A DNA stretch of 64,000 bases from Pseudoxanthomonas sp. X-1 (lineage in GTDB: Bacteria > Pseudomonadota > Gammaproteobacteria > Xanthomonadales > Xanthomonadaceae), in NCBI RefSeq assembly GCF_020042665.1, contig NZ_CP083376.1, positions 4,453,038 through 4,517,037 of the forward strand, given 5' to 3'. Position 1 is the first letter of the stretch. Every line of letters starts with the position of its first letter. Position numbers and translations under genes: made by a program. This document shows positions 8,164-17,177 of this stretch, in pieces. Below the pieces are notes generated by a model, which worked only from the letters and a program-made list of their open reading frames with translations, ran no database searches and had not been told where the DNA came from.

Positions 8164-10413
8164 ATGAAGTCGTTGCCGACCACCGCTCTCTCCCGCGCCG
8201 TGCGCGCCGCCTGTCTGCTCGGCATCGCCACGGCCGGCGCCGCGCCGGCCTTCGCCCAGGACAGCGCCGGCGCGCCCGCGACGCAGGCCAAGGATCTCAG
8301 CACCGTCGTGGTCACTGCCGGCAAGCGCAACGAATCGGTGCGCGAGATCGCCGGCTCGGTCAGCGCCATCACCGCGACTGAACTGGACGCGCTGGGCGCG
8401 CAGAGCCTGTCCGACTACATCCAGCGCACGCCGGGCGTGGTGTTCAACAGCTACCAGCCGGGCGTGTCGCAGGTGGTGATGCGCGGCATCGCCACCAGCG
8501 CGGGCAACGTGCAGGGCCAGACCACCACCGGCTTCTTCCTCAACGAGGTGCCGCTGACCGAGCCGGGCTGGACCATCGTGGTGCCGGACATCGACACCTT
8601 CGACCTCAACCGCGTCGAGGTGCTGCGCGGTCCGCAGGGCACGCTGTTCGGGTCGGCTTCGATGGGTGGCGCGATCAACTACATCGCCAACCTGGCCGAT
8701 GCCAGCGGCTTCGACGCGGCGGCCGAGGCCACCGTCAGCCAGACCAGGAACGCCGATGTCGGCTTCGGCGCCAAGGCGATGGTCAACGTGCCGGTCAAGC
8801 AGGACCTGCTGGCGTTCCGCGCCGTGGCCCAGTACCGCGACGATCCGGGCTACCTGGACAACATCGGCACCGGCAAGCAGGGCGCCAACACCACCAAGCT
8901 GGCCGGCGGCCGCTTCTCTGCGGTGCTGACCCCGGCCGCGGGAACCACGCTGTCGTGGCTGAGCCTGCTGCAGAACACCGACTCGGACGACAACGCCTAC
9001 CAGATCAAGGGCCTGGCCGACCTGACCCGCAAGACCGCCGTGCCCGAGTACACCGACACCAAGGTCGCCGTGCACAGCCTGCGCCTGGACCAGGACCTGG
9101 ACGGCATGACGCTGACCGCGCTGCTGGCCTACCAGAAGAAGAAGCAGGACTGGCGCTTCGACTACACGCCCATCCGCGGCGCCTACAACGCCGATCTGGA
9201 CCTGGACCTGACCAGCCCGCTGTCGATCTATTCCGGCGGCGAAAGCACCGGCAAGAGCCTCGAGGTCCGCCTGGCCTCGGACACGGGCAGCCGCTTCGAG
9301 TGGCTGGTCGGCGGCATGTACTTCGACACCAGCAAGGATCTGTACGAGACCATCGGCGCCGACGGCGCGGCCGCGGCCTTCGACAACTCCTCGCTGTACG
9401 GGCCGGGCGCGGGCGCGGTGATCGCGCCGGACGGCCGCATCTTCAATGCGTTCTACACGCATCTGTCCGGCTCGGAGGCGGCGCTGTTCGGCGAAGGATC
9501 GTTCTCCTTTACTCCGGAGTGGAAGCTCACGCTCGGCGGTCGCCTGTTCCGCACCAAGGTCGACTCCACCGCCACCCAGGTCGGCTTCTCCACCTATCCG
9601 GGCAATCCCATCGTCACGCCGTCGCAGACCAAGGAGAACGGCTTCAATCCCAAGGTCTCGCTGTCCTACACGCCCAACGACAGGGTGATGTTCTACGGCC
9701 TGGTCTCCGAAGGGTTCCGCTTCGGCACGCCCAACACCAGCGGGCTGAGCGCCTACCCGATGCCGTCCGGCTCCAAGTCCGACAGCCTGGTCAACTACGA
9801 GCTGGGCACGCGCACCAGCTGGGCCGATGGCCGCTTCCTGCTCGACGCCACCGCGTTCTACGTGGACTGGAAGGACATCCAGCTGCGCCTGCAGACGCCG
9901 GACTTCTACAACTACGCGGCCAACGGCGGCAAGGCGTACAGCCGCGGCATCGAGCTGTCCACCCGCTGGCGTCCGACCGACCAGTTCGAATGGGCCGGCA
10001 GCGTGACCTGGCAGCATGCGCGCCTGGACCAGGACCTGTTCATCCTCTACGCCGGCACCGCGCCGGCCGGCTCGCAACTGCCGGGCTCGGCCGACTGGTC
10101 GATCAACAACACGCTGCGCTACCGCTTCGATGCGGCCTACGACCCCACCCTGTCGCTTTCGCACCAGTACCTGTCCAAGGGCATCAGCGACCTCAACTCG
10201 GCCGTGCCGGGCGCGACGCCGAACGTGCAGGGCAACTACAACCTGTTCGACCTGCGCTACAGCATGACCTTCGGCGGCACCGAGGTCAGCCTGTGGGGCA
10301 CCAACCTGACCGACAAGCGCGGCGTCACCCGCGAGGTCGCCGAGGTCAACGGCATCGGCCAGGGCATCGTGCGTCCGCGCACCGTCGGCATGACGGTGCA
10401 CTGGAAGTACTGA
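8164..10413 (+). CDS. TonB-dependent outer-membrane receptor
   Basis: 749 residues: Sec signal peptide (to about residue 31, AFA-Q), TonB box-like DLSTVVVTA at about 44-52, plug domain about 55-170 (SLSDYIQRTPGV, VEVLRGPQGTLFGSASMGG), then a 22-strand barrel ending in an aromatic residue (VHWKY). It belongs to the OMR family that imports ligands too large for porins using the proton motive force. Its position between an Lrp-type regulator and permease, amidase and peptidase genes suggests a peptide or amide ligand. A strong hairpin follows the stop, and the permease gene lies 150 bases further on. Confidence 0.93.
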   Translation: MKSLPTTALSRAVRAACLLGIATAGAAPAFAQDSAGAPATQAKDLSTVVVTAGKRNESVREIAGSVSAITATELDALGAQSLSDYIQRTPGVVFNSYQPGVSQVVMRGIATSAGNVQGQTTTGFFLNEVPLTEPGWTIVVPDIDTFDLNRVEVLRGPQGTLFGSASMGGAINYIANLADASGFDAAAEATVSQTRNADVGFGAKAMVNVPVKQDLLAFRAVAQYRDDPGYLDNIGTGKQGANTTKLAGGRFSAVLTPAAGTTLSWLSLLQNTDSDDNAYQIKGLADLTRKTAVPEYTDTKVAVHSLRLDQDLDGMTLTALLAYQKKKQDWRFDYTPIRGAYNADLDLDLTSPLSIYSGGESTGKSLEVRLASDTGSRFEWLVGGMYFDTSKDLYETIGADGAAAAFDNSSLYGPGAGAVIAPDGRIFNAFYTHLSGSEAALFGEGSFSFTPEWKLTLGGRLFRTKVDSTATQVGFSTYPGNPIVTPSQTKENGFNPKVSLSYTPNDRVMFYGLVSEGFRFGTPNTSGLSAYPMPSGSKSDSLVNYELGTRTSWADGRFLLDATAFYVDWKDIQLRLQTPDFYNYAANGGKAYSRGIELSTRWRPTDQFEWAGSVTWQHARLDQDLFILYAGTAPAGSQLPGSADWSINNTLRYRFDAAYDPTLSLSHQYLSKGISDLNSAVPGATPNVQGNYNLFDLRYSMTFGGTEVSLWGTNLTDKRGVTREVAEVNGIGQGIVRPRTVGMTVHWKY

Positions 10414-10423
10414 GCCGCCAGCA

Positions 10424-10457
10424 GGCCGATGCGGCGCCGTGCTGCGGCGCATCGGCC
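10424..10457 (+). terminator. Stable hairpin after the TonB receptor gene
   Basis: A perfect 10-bp stem (GGCCGATGCG, 10424-10433, with CGCATCGGCC, 10448-10457) around a 14-base loop that can extend the pairing, starting 11 bases after the receptor stop. There is no T run after it, so it is more likely a partial terminator or mRNA-end stabiliser than a full intrinsic terminator. It would let receptor mRNA exceed the downstream operon mRNA. Confidence 0.5.
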
Positions 10458-10563
10458 CGGATCGCATCGATGCGCCGCCTGAGCCTCCGCGCCATGTCCG
10501 TCTCCTTCGCCGTCGATGCGCGCGCCGGGACACGCATGCTCCATGACACCCAGGATCCCCAAC

Positions 10564-12117
10564 ATGGCTGACGCTTTCCCACCGCTGGACCGCTGGCGCC
10601 AAGCGCTGCACCGCAAGTCGATCGACGTGGTGGTGGCCGATACCGAACGCGCCGGCCTGCAGCGCAAGCTCGGCGCCGGCAGTCTGCTGATCCTCGGCAT
10701 CGCCAACATCCTCGGCGCCGGCATCTATGTGATGACCGGCGAGGCCGCGGCCAGCTTCGCCGGGCCGGCGGTGCTGCTGTCCTTCGTGCTCGCCGCGCTG
10801 GCCTGCGGCTTCACCGGGCTGTGCTATGCCGAGCTGGCGTCGGTGATCCCGGTGTCCGGCTCGGCCTACAGCTATTGCTACGTGACCCTGGGCGAGGGCT
10901 GCGCCTGGGCGCTGGGCTGGATGGTGATCCTGGAATACGTGCTGTCGGCCTCGGCGGTGGCGGCGGGCTTCGCCGGATATCTCACCAGCCTGCTCGGCGA
11001 CATCGGCGTGCACGTGCCGGCGTGGCTGGCCACCTCCACCATCACCGCGCTGCAGCAGGGCGGCCATACCGTGCTGGCCAACAGCGGCGGCATCAACCTG
11101 GTGGCCGCGCTGGCGGTGCTGGCGGCGGCCTGCGTGCTGATCGCCGGCGTCAGTCAGTCGGCGCTGGTCAATGCGGTGCTGGTGGTCATCAAGGTGGGCG
11201 TGCTGGTGTCCTTCATCGCGGTCGGGGCGCGCTACGTGGACAGCGCGCACTGGCAGCCGTTCCTGCCGGCCAACGAAGGCGGCTTCGCCTACGGCTGGCC
11301 GGGCGTGCTGCGCGCGGCGGCGATGCTGTTCTTCGCCTACCTGGGCTTCGAGACCGTATCGATGGCGGCCTCGGAGACGCGCAATCCGCGCCGCGATGTG
11401 CCTTTCGGCATCCTCGGCTCGCTGGTGGTGTGCACGCTGCTGTACGTCGCCGCCGGCGCGGTGCTGACCGGGATCGTGCCGTTCCGCGAGCTGGGCGTGC
11501 CCGATCCGGTCGCGCTGGCGGTGGATCGCATGGGCTGGCCGTGGTTCGCGGTGCTGATCAAGATCGGCGCGCTCACCGGCCTGGGCTCGGTGCTGCTGGC
11601 CAACGGCTATGGCGTCTCGCGCGTGGCGGTGAACATCGGCCGCGACGGCCTGCTGCCGGGGCTGTTCGCGCGCGTGCACCGCACCCGCCGCACGCCGTGG
11701 CTGGGCAATCTCACCTTCGGCGTGATCGCCGCGGTGCTGGCGGCGCTGCTGCCGATCGGCGTGCTCGGCGACCTGATCTGCCTCGGCATCGCCTCGGCCT
11801 TCATCGTGGTGTGCATCGCGGTGATGTGGCTGCGTTCGGTGCGGCCGGAGCTGCGCGGCGGCTTCCGCGTGCCGCTGGGCGGGGTGTGGATCGGCAAGGC
11901 CTGGATCGGCACCGTGCCGGTGCTGGGCATCGTGCTGTGCCTGACGATGATGGCGCCGGTGCTGGGCGACATGGTCCAGCAGGTGCGTCGCGGCGATCCC
12001 CTGGCGGCGCTGATCCTGGCCGGCTATGTCCTGGCCGGCGCGTTCATCTACTTCTTCTATGGCCAGCGCCACGCGCGGCGCCTGGCGCATGCCGCCGTGC
12101 GCGCATCGGAATCCTGA
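10564..12117 (+). CDS. APC-superfamily amino acid permease
   Basis: 517 residues with about 12-14 membrane segments. The first helix carries the APC signature (LGAGSLLILGIANILGAGIY), followed by ELASVIPVSGSAYSY, the consensus of cationic and related amino acid transporters. It sits in the inner membrane. ATG 10564 is used; an in-frame ATG at 10540 would add eight residues. The stop overlaps the start of the amidase gene (TGATG at 12115-12119), so the two are translationally coupled. The substrate is probably an amino acid released by the downstream hydrolases. Confidence 0.92.
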   Translation: MADAFPPLDRWRQALHRKSIDVVVADTERAGLQRKLGAGSLLILGIANILGAGIYVMTGEAAASFAGPAVLLSFVLAALACGFTGLCYAELASVIPVSGSAYSYCYVTLGEGCAWALGWMVILEYVLSASAVAAGFAGYLTSLLGDIGVHVPAWLATSTITALQQGGHTVLANSGGINLVAALAVLAAACVLIAGVSQSALVNAVLVVIKVGVLVSFIAVGARYVDSAHWQPFLPANEGGFAYGWPGVLRAAAMLFFAYLGFETVSMAASETRNPRRDVPFGILGSLVVCTLLYVAAGAVLTGIVPFRELGVPDPVALAVDRMGWPWFAVLIKIGALTGLGSVLLANGYGVSRVAVNIGRDGLLPGLFARVHRTRRTPWLGNLTFGVIAAVLAALLPIGVLGDLICLGIASAFIVVCIAVMWLRSVRPELRGGFRVPLGGVWIGKAWIGTVPVLGIVLCLTMMAPVLGDMVQQVRRGDPLAALILAGYVLAGAFIYFFYGQRHARRLAHAAVRASES

Positions 12118-13568
12118 TGTCCTTCCCGCAAGTTCCCCTGTCCCAGGCGCTGTCGCTGGGACGTCTCGACGCGCACGACCAGGCGGCGCTGCTGGCGCGC
12201 GGCGAACTCTCGCCGGCCGAGCTGACCGCCGCGGCCATCGTCCGTGCGCAGCACTTCGAGCCGACGCTCGCCGCGCTGAGCCACACCGACTTCGCGCGCG
12301 CGCTGGCGCAGGCTGCCGCGCTCTCGCGTCCCGACGCCGACGCGCCGATGCGCGGCGTGCCGTGGCTGCCGAAGGACTCGCTGCGCGTGATCGGCATGCC
12401 CACCCGCGGCGGTTCGCGCAGCCGCAGTAGCGTGCCGGCCCGCGACCAGCACGCCTTTGCGCAGCGCTGCGCCGAGGCGGGGCTGGTCGCGCTGGGCAAG
12501 AGCGCGATGCCGGAATTCGGCCTGATGGGCGTGACCGAACCGCTGCTCGGTCCGGTCACGCGCAATCCCTGGTCGCTGGCGCATTCGCCCGGCGGCTCCA
12601 GTGGCGGCGCCGGCGCGGCGCTGGCCGCGGGCGTGGTGCCGCTGGCGCAGGGCAGCGATGGCGCCGGGTCGATCCGCATCCCTGCTTCGGCCTGTGGCGT
12701 GGTCGGCCTCAAGCCCGGCCGTGGCACCACCGTGCGCGTGCGTTCGCGCCATCCGATCGAGGACCTGATCGTCGCCGACAGTCTGATGTCGCGCAGCGTG
12801 CGCGACACCGCCTGGGCCTTCGCCGCGCTGCATCCGGATCGCCCGGCGCCGGTCACCGCGCCGCTGGCGCGTCCGCTGCGCATCGGGCTGGCGGCCGAGA
12901 CGCTGCAGGGCGTGGCGCCCGAGGCGCAGGTCGCCGCGGCGCTGGCGCAGGCGGTGGCGCTGTGCGAGGCGCTGGGGCATCGCGTCGAGGTCGCCTCGCT
13001 GCCGCTGCGCGGCGCGCAGGTGTTCGAGGCGGCGATGACGCTGTGGTCGCACCTGGGCGCCGATGCGCTGGAACTGGCTGAAGTCGCCTTCGGCGCGGCC
13101 GAGGCGCGCACGGCGCTGGAGCCGTTTACCGTCGGCCTGTCCGACTGGAACCGCGCCCACTGCGGCGTGGCCGAGCTGGAGCGGGCCTACGCGGTGCTGG
13201 CCGCGCTGCCCGGCGCCTTCAATGCCTTCCACGCGCGCTACGACGTGCTGCTGACCCCGACCCTGCGCGCGCCGCCGCCACGCCTGGGCACCTTCGCGCC
13301 CGATGGCGACTTCGCTGCGGTGTTCGCCGGCATGTTCGACTGGATGGGCTACACGCCGCTGCAGAACCTGGCCGGCACCCCGGCCATCAGCCTGCCGCTG
13401 GCCCACGGCGAGGATGGCCTGCCGATCGGCGTGCAGTTCGCCGCCGATCGCGGCCAGGAACCGCTGCTGCTGGCCTTGGCCCTGCAGCTCGAATCGGCCG
13501 CGCCCTGGCGCGACCGCTGGCCGCCGGTGTCGGTGGCCGCCTCTGAATCCGGCAAGGACACACACTGA
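12117..13568 (+). CDS. Amidase signature family hydrolase
   Basis: 483 residues with the complete amidase-signature triad: Lys86 (WLPKDSL), cis-Ser161 (SPGGSSGGAG) and nucleophile Ser185 (GSDGAGSIRIPAS). The family cleaves carboxamides (fatty amides, aryl amides, peptide amides). There is no signal peptide, so it is cytoplasmic and would act on something imported by the preceding permease. Both ends overlap neighbours by one base or so (TGATG junctions), typical of one operon. The substrate is unknown; it is not GatA, given the lack of gatB/gatC and the divergent ends. Confidence 0.92.
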   Translation: MSFPQVPLSQALSLGRLDAHDQAALLARGELSPAELTAAAIVRAQHFEPTLAALSHTDFARALAQAAALSRPDADAPMRGVPWLPKDSLRVIGMPTRGGSRSRSSVPARDQHAFAQRCAEAGLVALGKSAMPEFGLMGVTEPLLGPVTRNPWSLAHSPGGSSGGAGAALAAGVVPLAQGSDGAGSIRIPASACGVVGLKPGRGTTVRVRSRHPIEDLIVADSLMSRSVRDTAWAFAALHPDRPAPVTAPLARPLRIGLAAETLQGVAPEAQVAAALAQAVALCEALGHRVEVASLPLRGAQVFEAAMTLWSHLGADALELAEVAFGAAEARTALEPFTVGLSDWNRAHCGVAELERAYAVLAALPGAFNAFHARYDVLLTPTLRAPPPRLGTFAPDGDFAAVFAGMFDWMGYTPLQNLAGTPAISLPLAHGEDGLPIGVQFAADRGQEPLLLALALQLESAAPWRDRWPPVSVAASESGKDTH

Positions 13569-14209
13569 TGGGACATGCCCGCGACAGCCGTTTCGCCGCG
13601 CGCGACAGCAACGACCTGCTGCGCCTGCTCGCCACCCAGCCGCTGGCCTGGCTGGTGTCGGCCGGCGGCGAGGACGCCTGCTTCAGCCCGCTGCCGCTGC
13701 GCGCGCAGCTGGACGAGGCGGGCGAATTGGTCGGCCTGATGGGCCACCTGGCCAGGCGCAATCCGCACGTCGCGCGCCTGGCGCGCGATCCGCAGGCCAC
13801 CGCGCTGGTGCTGGGCCCGCAGGCCTACGTCTCGCCGAGCTGGCTGGACGATCGCACCCAGGCGCCGACCTGGAACTACGCCGCAGCGGTGTTCCAGCTG
13901 GAGGTGACCTTAAGCGAAGCGCCGCAGGACATCGCGGCAGAACTCGACGCCTTGGTCACGCAGATGGAAGCCGGGCGCGCGCGTGCCTGGGCGCTGGAGG
14001 AGATGGGCGAGCGCTATGCACGGCTGGCGCTCGGGGTGACCGCGCTGCGCGGCCGCATCGTGGCCCGGCATTCGACCTTCAAGCTGGGCCAGGACGAGGC
14101 CCGCCACGACTTCGCCCAGATCCTGGCCGGACTGAGCGCCGGCGGCGAGGACACGCTGGTGGCGTGGATGCGCGACTTCGCCGAGCGCGAACACGGAGGC
14201 GCCGCATGA
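13568..14209 (+). CDS. FMN-binding PaiB-like protein
   Basis: 213 residues of the PaiB/FMN-binding split-barrel family, often named FMN-binding negative transcriptional regulator after Bacillus PaiB. Recognisable blocks are SPLPLRAQLDEAGELVGLMG with the HLARRNPH pattern, and TALVLGPQAYVSPSW. In the family, flavin or heme binding is more established than DNA binding, so an oxidoreductase or sensor role is as likely as repression. It lies fourth in the module, with stop/start overlap on both sides. Confidence 0.85.
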   Translation: MGHARDSRFAARDSNDLLRLLATQPLAWLVSAGGEDACFSPLPLRAQLDEAGELVGLMGHLARRNPHVARLARDPQATALVLGPQAYVSPSWLDDRTQAPTWNYAAAVFQLEVTLSEAPQDIAAELDALVTQMEAGRARAWALEEMGERYARLALGVTALRGRIVARHSTFKLGQDEARHDFAQILAGLSAGGEDTLVAWMRDFAEREHGGAA

Positions 14210-15189
14210 GTGCCTCGCTGGATGCGCTGGATCCGCAGCTGCGCCGCTTCGTCGAGGACGTGTGCGAGGAGGGCGCGCGCCTGCGCGCAGGCCGCGCGCT
14301 GGACTGGCCGCAGCGACGCGAGATCGCCGCGCGGGTGCGCGCGCCCTGGTGCGCGGGTGGCCCGGCGATGCGGCACGTCGAAGACCACGGGCTGGAAGCC
14401 GAAGGCCAGGCCTTCCGCGTGCGCGTGCTGCGCCCGGACACGGCACCGAAGGTCGCGCCGGCCCTGTTCTACATCCACGGCGGCGGCTGGTGCATGTTCA
14501 GCATCGACACGCACGATCGGCTGCTGCGCAGCTATGCGCACGAGGCGGGCGTGGTGGTGGTGGCGATCGATTACGCGCTCTCGCCCGAGCATCGCTATCC
14601 GCTGGCGCTGCGGCAGTGCGTGGTCGCGTTGGCCTGGCTGCGTGAGCAGGCCGGCACGCTCGGGATCGACGCCGGGCAGCTGGCGCTGGGCGGCGATTCG
14701 GCCGGCGGCAATCTGGCCGTCGCCACCGCGCTGCGGCTGCGCCAGGCGCAGGCCTTGTCCGGCGTGCGGGCCCTGCTGCTCAATTACGGGGCCTTCGACA
14801 CGCGGATCTCCGCCGCCGCGGCGCGCCTGGGCACCCCGGAGGACCTGCTGACCGTGGCCGAGATGGAAGAATTCTGGACCAGCTACCTCGGCCCCGACGC
14901 GATGACCAACGACGACCCCCTGGCGCAGCCGCTGCGCGCAGACCTGCACGGCCTGCCGCCGGCGCTGCTGCTCTACGGCGACCGTGACGTGCTGGGCGAA
15001 CAGAGCGTCCTCATGGCCCAGCGCCTGCGCGAGGCCGGCGGCCAGGTCGAGCTGCGCCGCTACCTGGGCGCGCCGCACAGCTTCGTCGAGGCCATGGCCG
15101 TGTCCGAGCAGGCGCGCGCGGCGGTGGCCACGGGCGCGGCCTGGCTGCGCCGCCATCTGGTGTCTTCCTCGCAGGAGAGCGTTGCATGA
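14206..15189 (+). CDS. Alpha/beta hydrolase of the hormone-sensitive lipase type
   Basis: 327 residues. HGGGW at 91-95 forms the HSL-family oxyanion hole; the nucleophile is Ser165 in GDSAGG; the probable acid is Asp261 (YGDRDVL) and the base His291 (APHSF). There is no signal peptide. The family hydrolyses short acyl esters and some amides. The start overlaps the preceding stop by four bases and its own stop overlaps the S9 peptidase start (ATGA, 15186-15189), so it is part of the same translationally coupled unit. Confidence 0.92.
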   Translation: MSASLDALDPQLRRFVEDVCEEGARLRAGRALDWPQRREIAARVRAPWCAGGPAMRHVEDHGLEAEGQAFRVRVLRPDTAPKVAPALFYIHGGGWCMFSIDTHDRLLRSYAHEAGVVVVAIDYALSPEHRYPLALRQCVVALAWLREQAGTLGIDAGQLALGGDSAGGNLAVATALRLRQAQALSGVRALLLNYGAFDTRISAAAARLGTPEDLLTVAEMEEFWTSYLGPDAMTNDDPLAQPLRADLHGLPPALLLYGDRDVLGEQSVLMAQRLREAGGQVELRRYLGAPHSFVEAMAVSEQARAAVATGAAWLRRHLVSSSQESVA

Positions 15190-17174
15190 AGCGGATCGTG
15201 TTGAGCCGCCTGTTGGCCGCGTGCTGCGGCATGGGCGCGGTGTCCGCGGGGGCGCAGACGCCCACGGCCCCGCATCTGCCGACGCCGGCCGACTTCGTCG
15301 CGCTGGCGCAGGTGGGCGATCCGCAGATCAGCCCGGACGGCGCGCGCATCGCCTACGGCGTGGCCACGCCGCAGGGCGATGGCAAGCCCGCGCACCGCCA
15401 GCTGCAGCTGATCGCCGCGACCGGCAAGGCCGTGCCCCGTCCGCTGGACGGCGCGGGCGAGGCCGATGACAGCGCGCCGCAGTGGTCGGCCGACGGTTGC
15501 CAGCTCCTGTTCCTGTCCGATCGCGCCTTGCCCGGCGCCGAGGGGGCGCCCAAGCCCGCGGCGACGCAGGTCTGGCGCGTGGATGCCGAAGGCCGCCAGG
15601 CCAGGGCGCTGACCCGCGCGGCCAGCGACGTCGCCAGCTTCGCGCTGTCGGCCGATGGCACACAGCTGGCCTACCTGGCGGTCGATCCGCCCTCGCCGGC
15701 CATGCAGGCGCGCATCGCCGCCAAGGACGATGCGGTCGAGGTCGATCGTCCGCGCCTGTTCAAGCGCCTGTGGGTGCAGGACCTGGCCGGCGGTGAGGCG
15801 CGCGTGCTGAGCCCGCCCGGCCTGCAGGTGCAGGACGTGGCCTGGGCGCCGGACGGCCGCACGCTGGCGCTGCGCGTGTCCGACGACACCACGCTGAGCG
15901 GTTACTGGTACCAGTCGCGCGTGGTGCTGCTGTCGCTGGCCGATGGCACGCTGAGCCCGCCGCTGGAGCCGATGGCCTCCGCGTTCCCGCTGCAGTTCTC
16001 GCCCGACGGGACCCGGCTGCTGTACGGCCGCATCGCGCCTTACGGCATGGTGGCCACCGTGTACGCGCATGAGCTGGCCAGCGGCAGGCGCGTGGCGCTG
16101 GCCGAGGACTGGCCCGGCACGCTGTGGCTGGCGCGCTGGCAGGACAGCCGCACGCTGATCGCGCAGGGGCTGCACGGCGTGCGCGGCGAATTCCTGCGCG
16201 TCGATGCCGCCACCGGCGCGTGGCGCACGCTGGCCACGCCGCAGATCGCCTATCCCAGCTTCAGCACGGCGCGCACGGGCCGCACCGCCTTCATCGGCCT
16301 GCGCGACGCCCAGCCGGCCGAGGTGTGGACCCTGGACGGCGGCACATTAGACGCGCGCACCGACACCAATCCGCAGGTCGCCGGCTGGGCGCATGGCCAG
16401 GTGCGCGAACTGGCGTGGACGTCCTCGAAGGACGGCCGCCGCATCACCGGCGTGCTGCTCACTCCGCCCGGCTGGAAGGCCGGCACGCCGCTGCCCACGC
16501 TGGTGCAGGTGCATGGCGGCCCGGCCGAAGCCTGGTGGTCGGGCTGGATGGGCTCTTGGCACGACTGGGCGCAGCTGTTGTCCACGCGCGGCTATGCCGT
16601 GTTCCTGCCCAATCCGCGCGGCTCGGAAGGCCAGGGACACGCCTTCACCGAACTGGCCCGCCACGACTGGGGCGGCGCCGACTTCCAGGATCTGCTCGAC
16701 GGCGTGGACATGCTCGAACGCGAGGGCGTGATCGACCCGCAGCGCTTGGGCATCGGCGGCTGGAGCTACGGCGGCTACATGTCGGCCTGGGCGGTGACCC
16801 AGTCCAGGCGCTTCAAGACCGCGATCGTCGGCGCGGGGGTGATCGACATCGGCGCGGCGGCGCTGACCACCGACGTGCCGACCTACGCGCCGGGCTACTT
16901 CGGCGACCCGGTGAGCAACCGCGCCGAGTACGACGCGCATTCGCCGATCCGCTACGTGGACCGGGTGAGCGCGCCGGTGCTGATCCTGCATGGCGAGGCC
17001 GACGCGCGCGTGCCGCTGAGCCAGGGACAGATGTTCTATCGCGCGCTGAAGTTCCATGGCACACCGGTGGAGATGGTGACCTATCCGCGCGGGCCGCACT
17101 GGTTCACCGAGCAGGCCGCCGGCCGCGATGTCCAGCAGCGCGTGCTGGACTGGCTGGACACGCACCTGCGCTGA
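15186..17174 (+). CDS. Exported S9-family (prolyl oligopeptidase type) peptidase
   Basis: 662 residues: Sec signal peptide ending near AGAQ (about residue 24), an N-terminal beta-propeller with WD40-like repeats (SPDGARIAYG, SADGTQLAYL, APDGRTLALR, SPDGTRLLYG) and a C-terminal alpha/beta hydrolase domain. Catalytic residues are Ser527 (GGWSYGGYMS), Asp606 (HGEADARVP) and His638 (GPHWF). It resembles dipeptidyl/acylaminoacyl peptidases and, more distantly, the isopeptidases that open lasso peptides. Located in the periplasm, it would trim peptides brought in by the TonB receptor before the permease takes up the products. It is the last gene of the operon, ending three bases from the convergent GH30 gene. 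Confidence 0.92.
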   Translation: MKRIVLSRLLAACCGMGAVSAGAQTPTAPHLPTPADFVALAQVGDPQISPDGARIAYGVATPQGDGKPAHRQLQLIAATGKAVPRPLDGAGEADDSAPQWSADGCQLLFLSDRALPGAEGAPKPAATQVWRVDAEGRQARALTRAASDVASFALSADGTQLAYLAVDPPSPAMQARIAAKDDAVEVDRPRLFKRLWVQDLAGGEARVLSPPGLQVQDVAWAPDGRTLALRVSDDTTLSGYWYQSRVVLLSLADGTLSPPLEPMASAFPLQFSPDGTRLLYGRIAPYGMVATVYAHELASGRRVALAEDWPGTLWLARWQDSRTLIAQGLHGVRGEFLRVDAATGAWRTLATPQIAYPSFSTARTGRTAFIGLRDAQPAEVWTLDGGTLDARTDTNPQVAGWAHGQVRELAWTSSKDGRRITGVLLTPPGWKAGTPLPTLVQVHGGPAEAWWSGWMGSWHDWAQLLSTRGYAVFLPNPRGSEGQGHAFTELARHDWGGADFQDLLDGVDMLEREGVIDPQRLGIGGWSYGGYMSAWAVTQSRRFKTAIVGAGVIDIGAAALTTDVPTYAPGYFGDPVSNRAEYDAHSPIRYVDRVSAPVLILHGEADARVPLSQGQMFYRALKFHGTPVEMVTYPRGPHWFTEQAAGRDVQQRVLDWLDTHLR

Positions 17175-17177
17175 GGG

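Noticed and set aside
8044..12090. A 1348-codon open frame on the minus strand opposite the receptor and permease genes
   Set aside because: His/Gln/Arg/Ala-rich translation with no domain, typical of antisense frames in high-GC genes; the plus-strand genes have clear motifs.
13568..14209. Direct transcription regulator role for the PaiB-like protein
   Set aside because: The family name suggests it, but no HTH is visible; flavin or heme binding is better supported.
8164..17174. Lasso-peptide uptake and isopeptidase locus
   Set aside because: Receptor and S9 peptidase are suggestive, but no precursor peptide, B/C biosynthesis genes or FecI/FecR regulators are seen.
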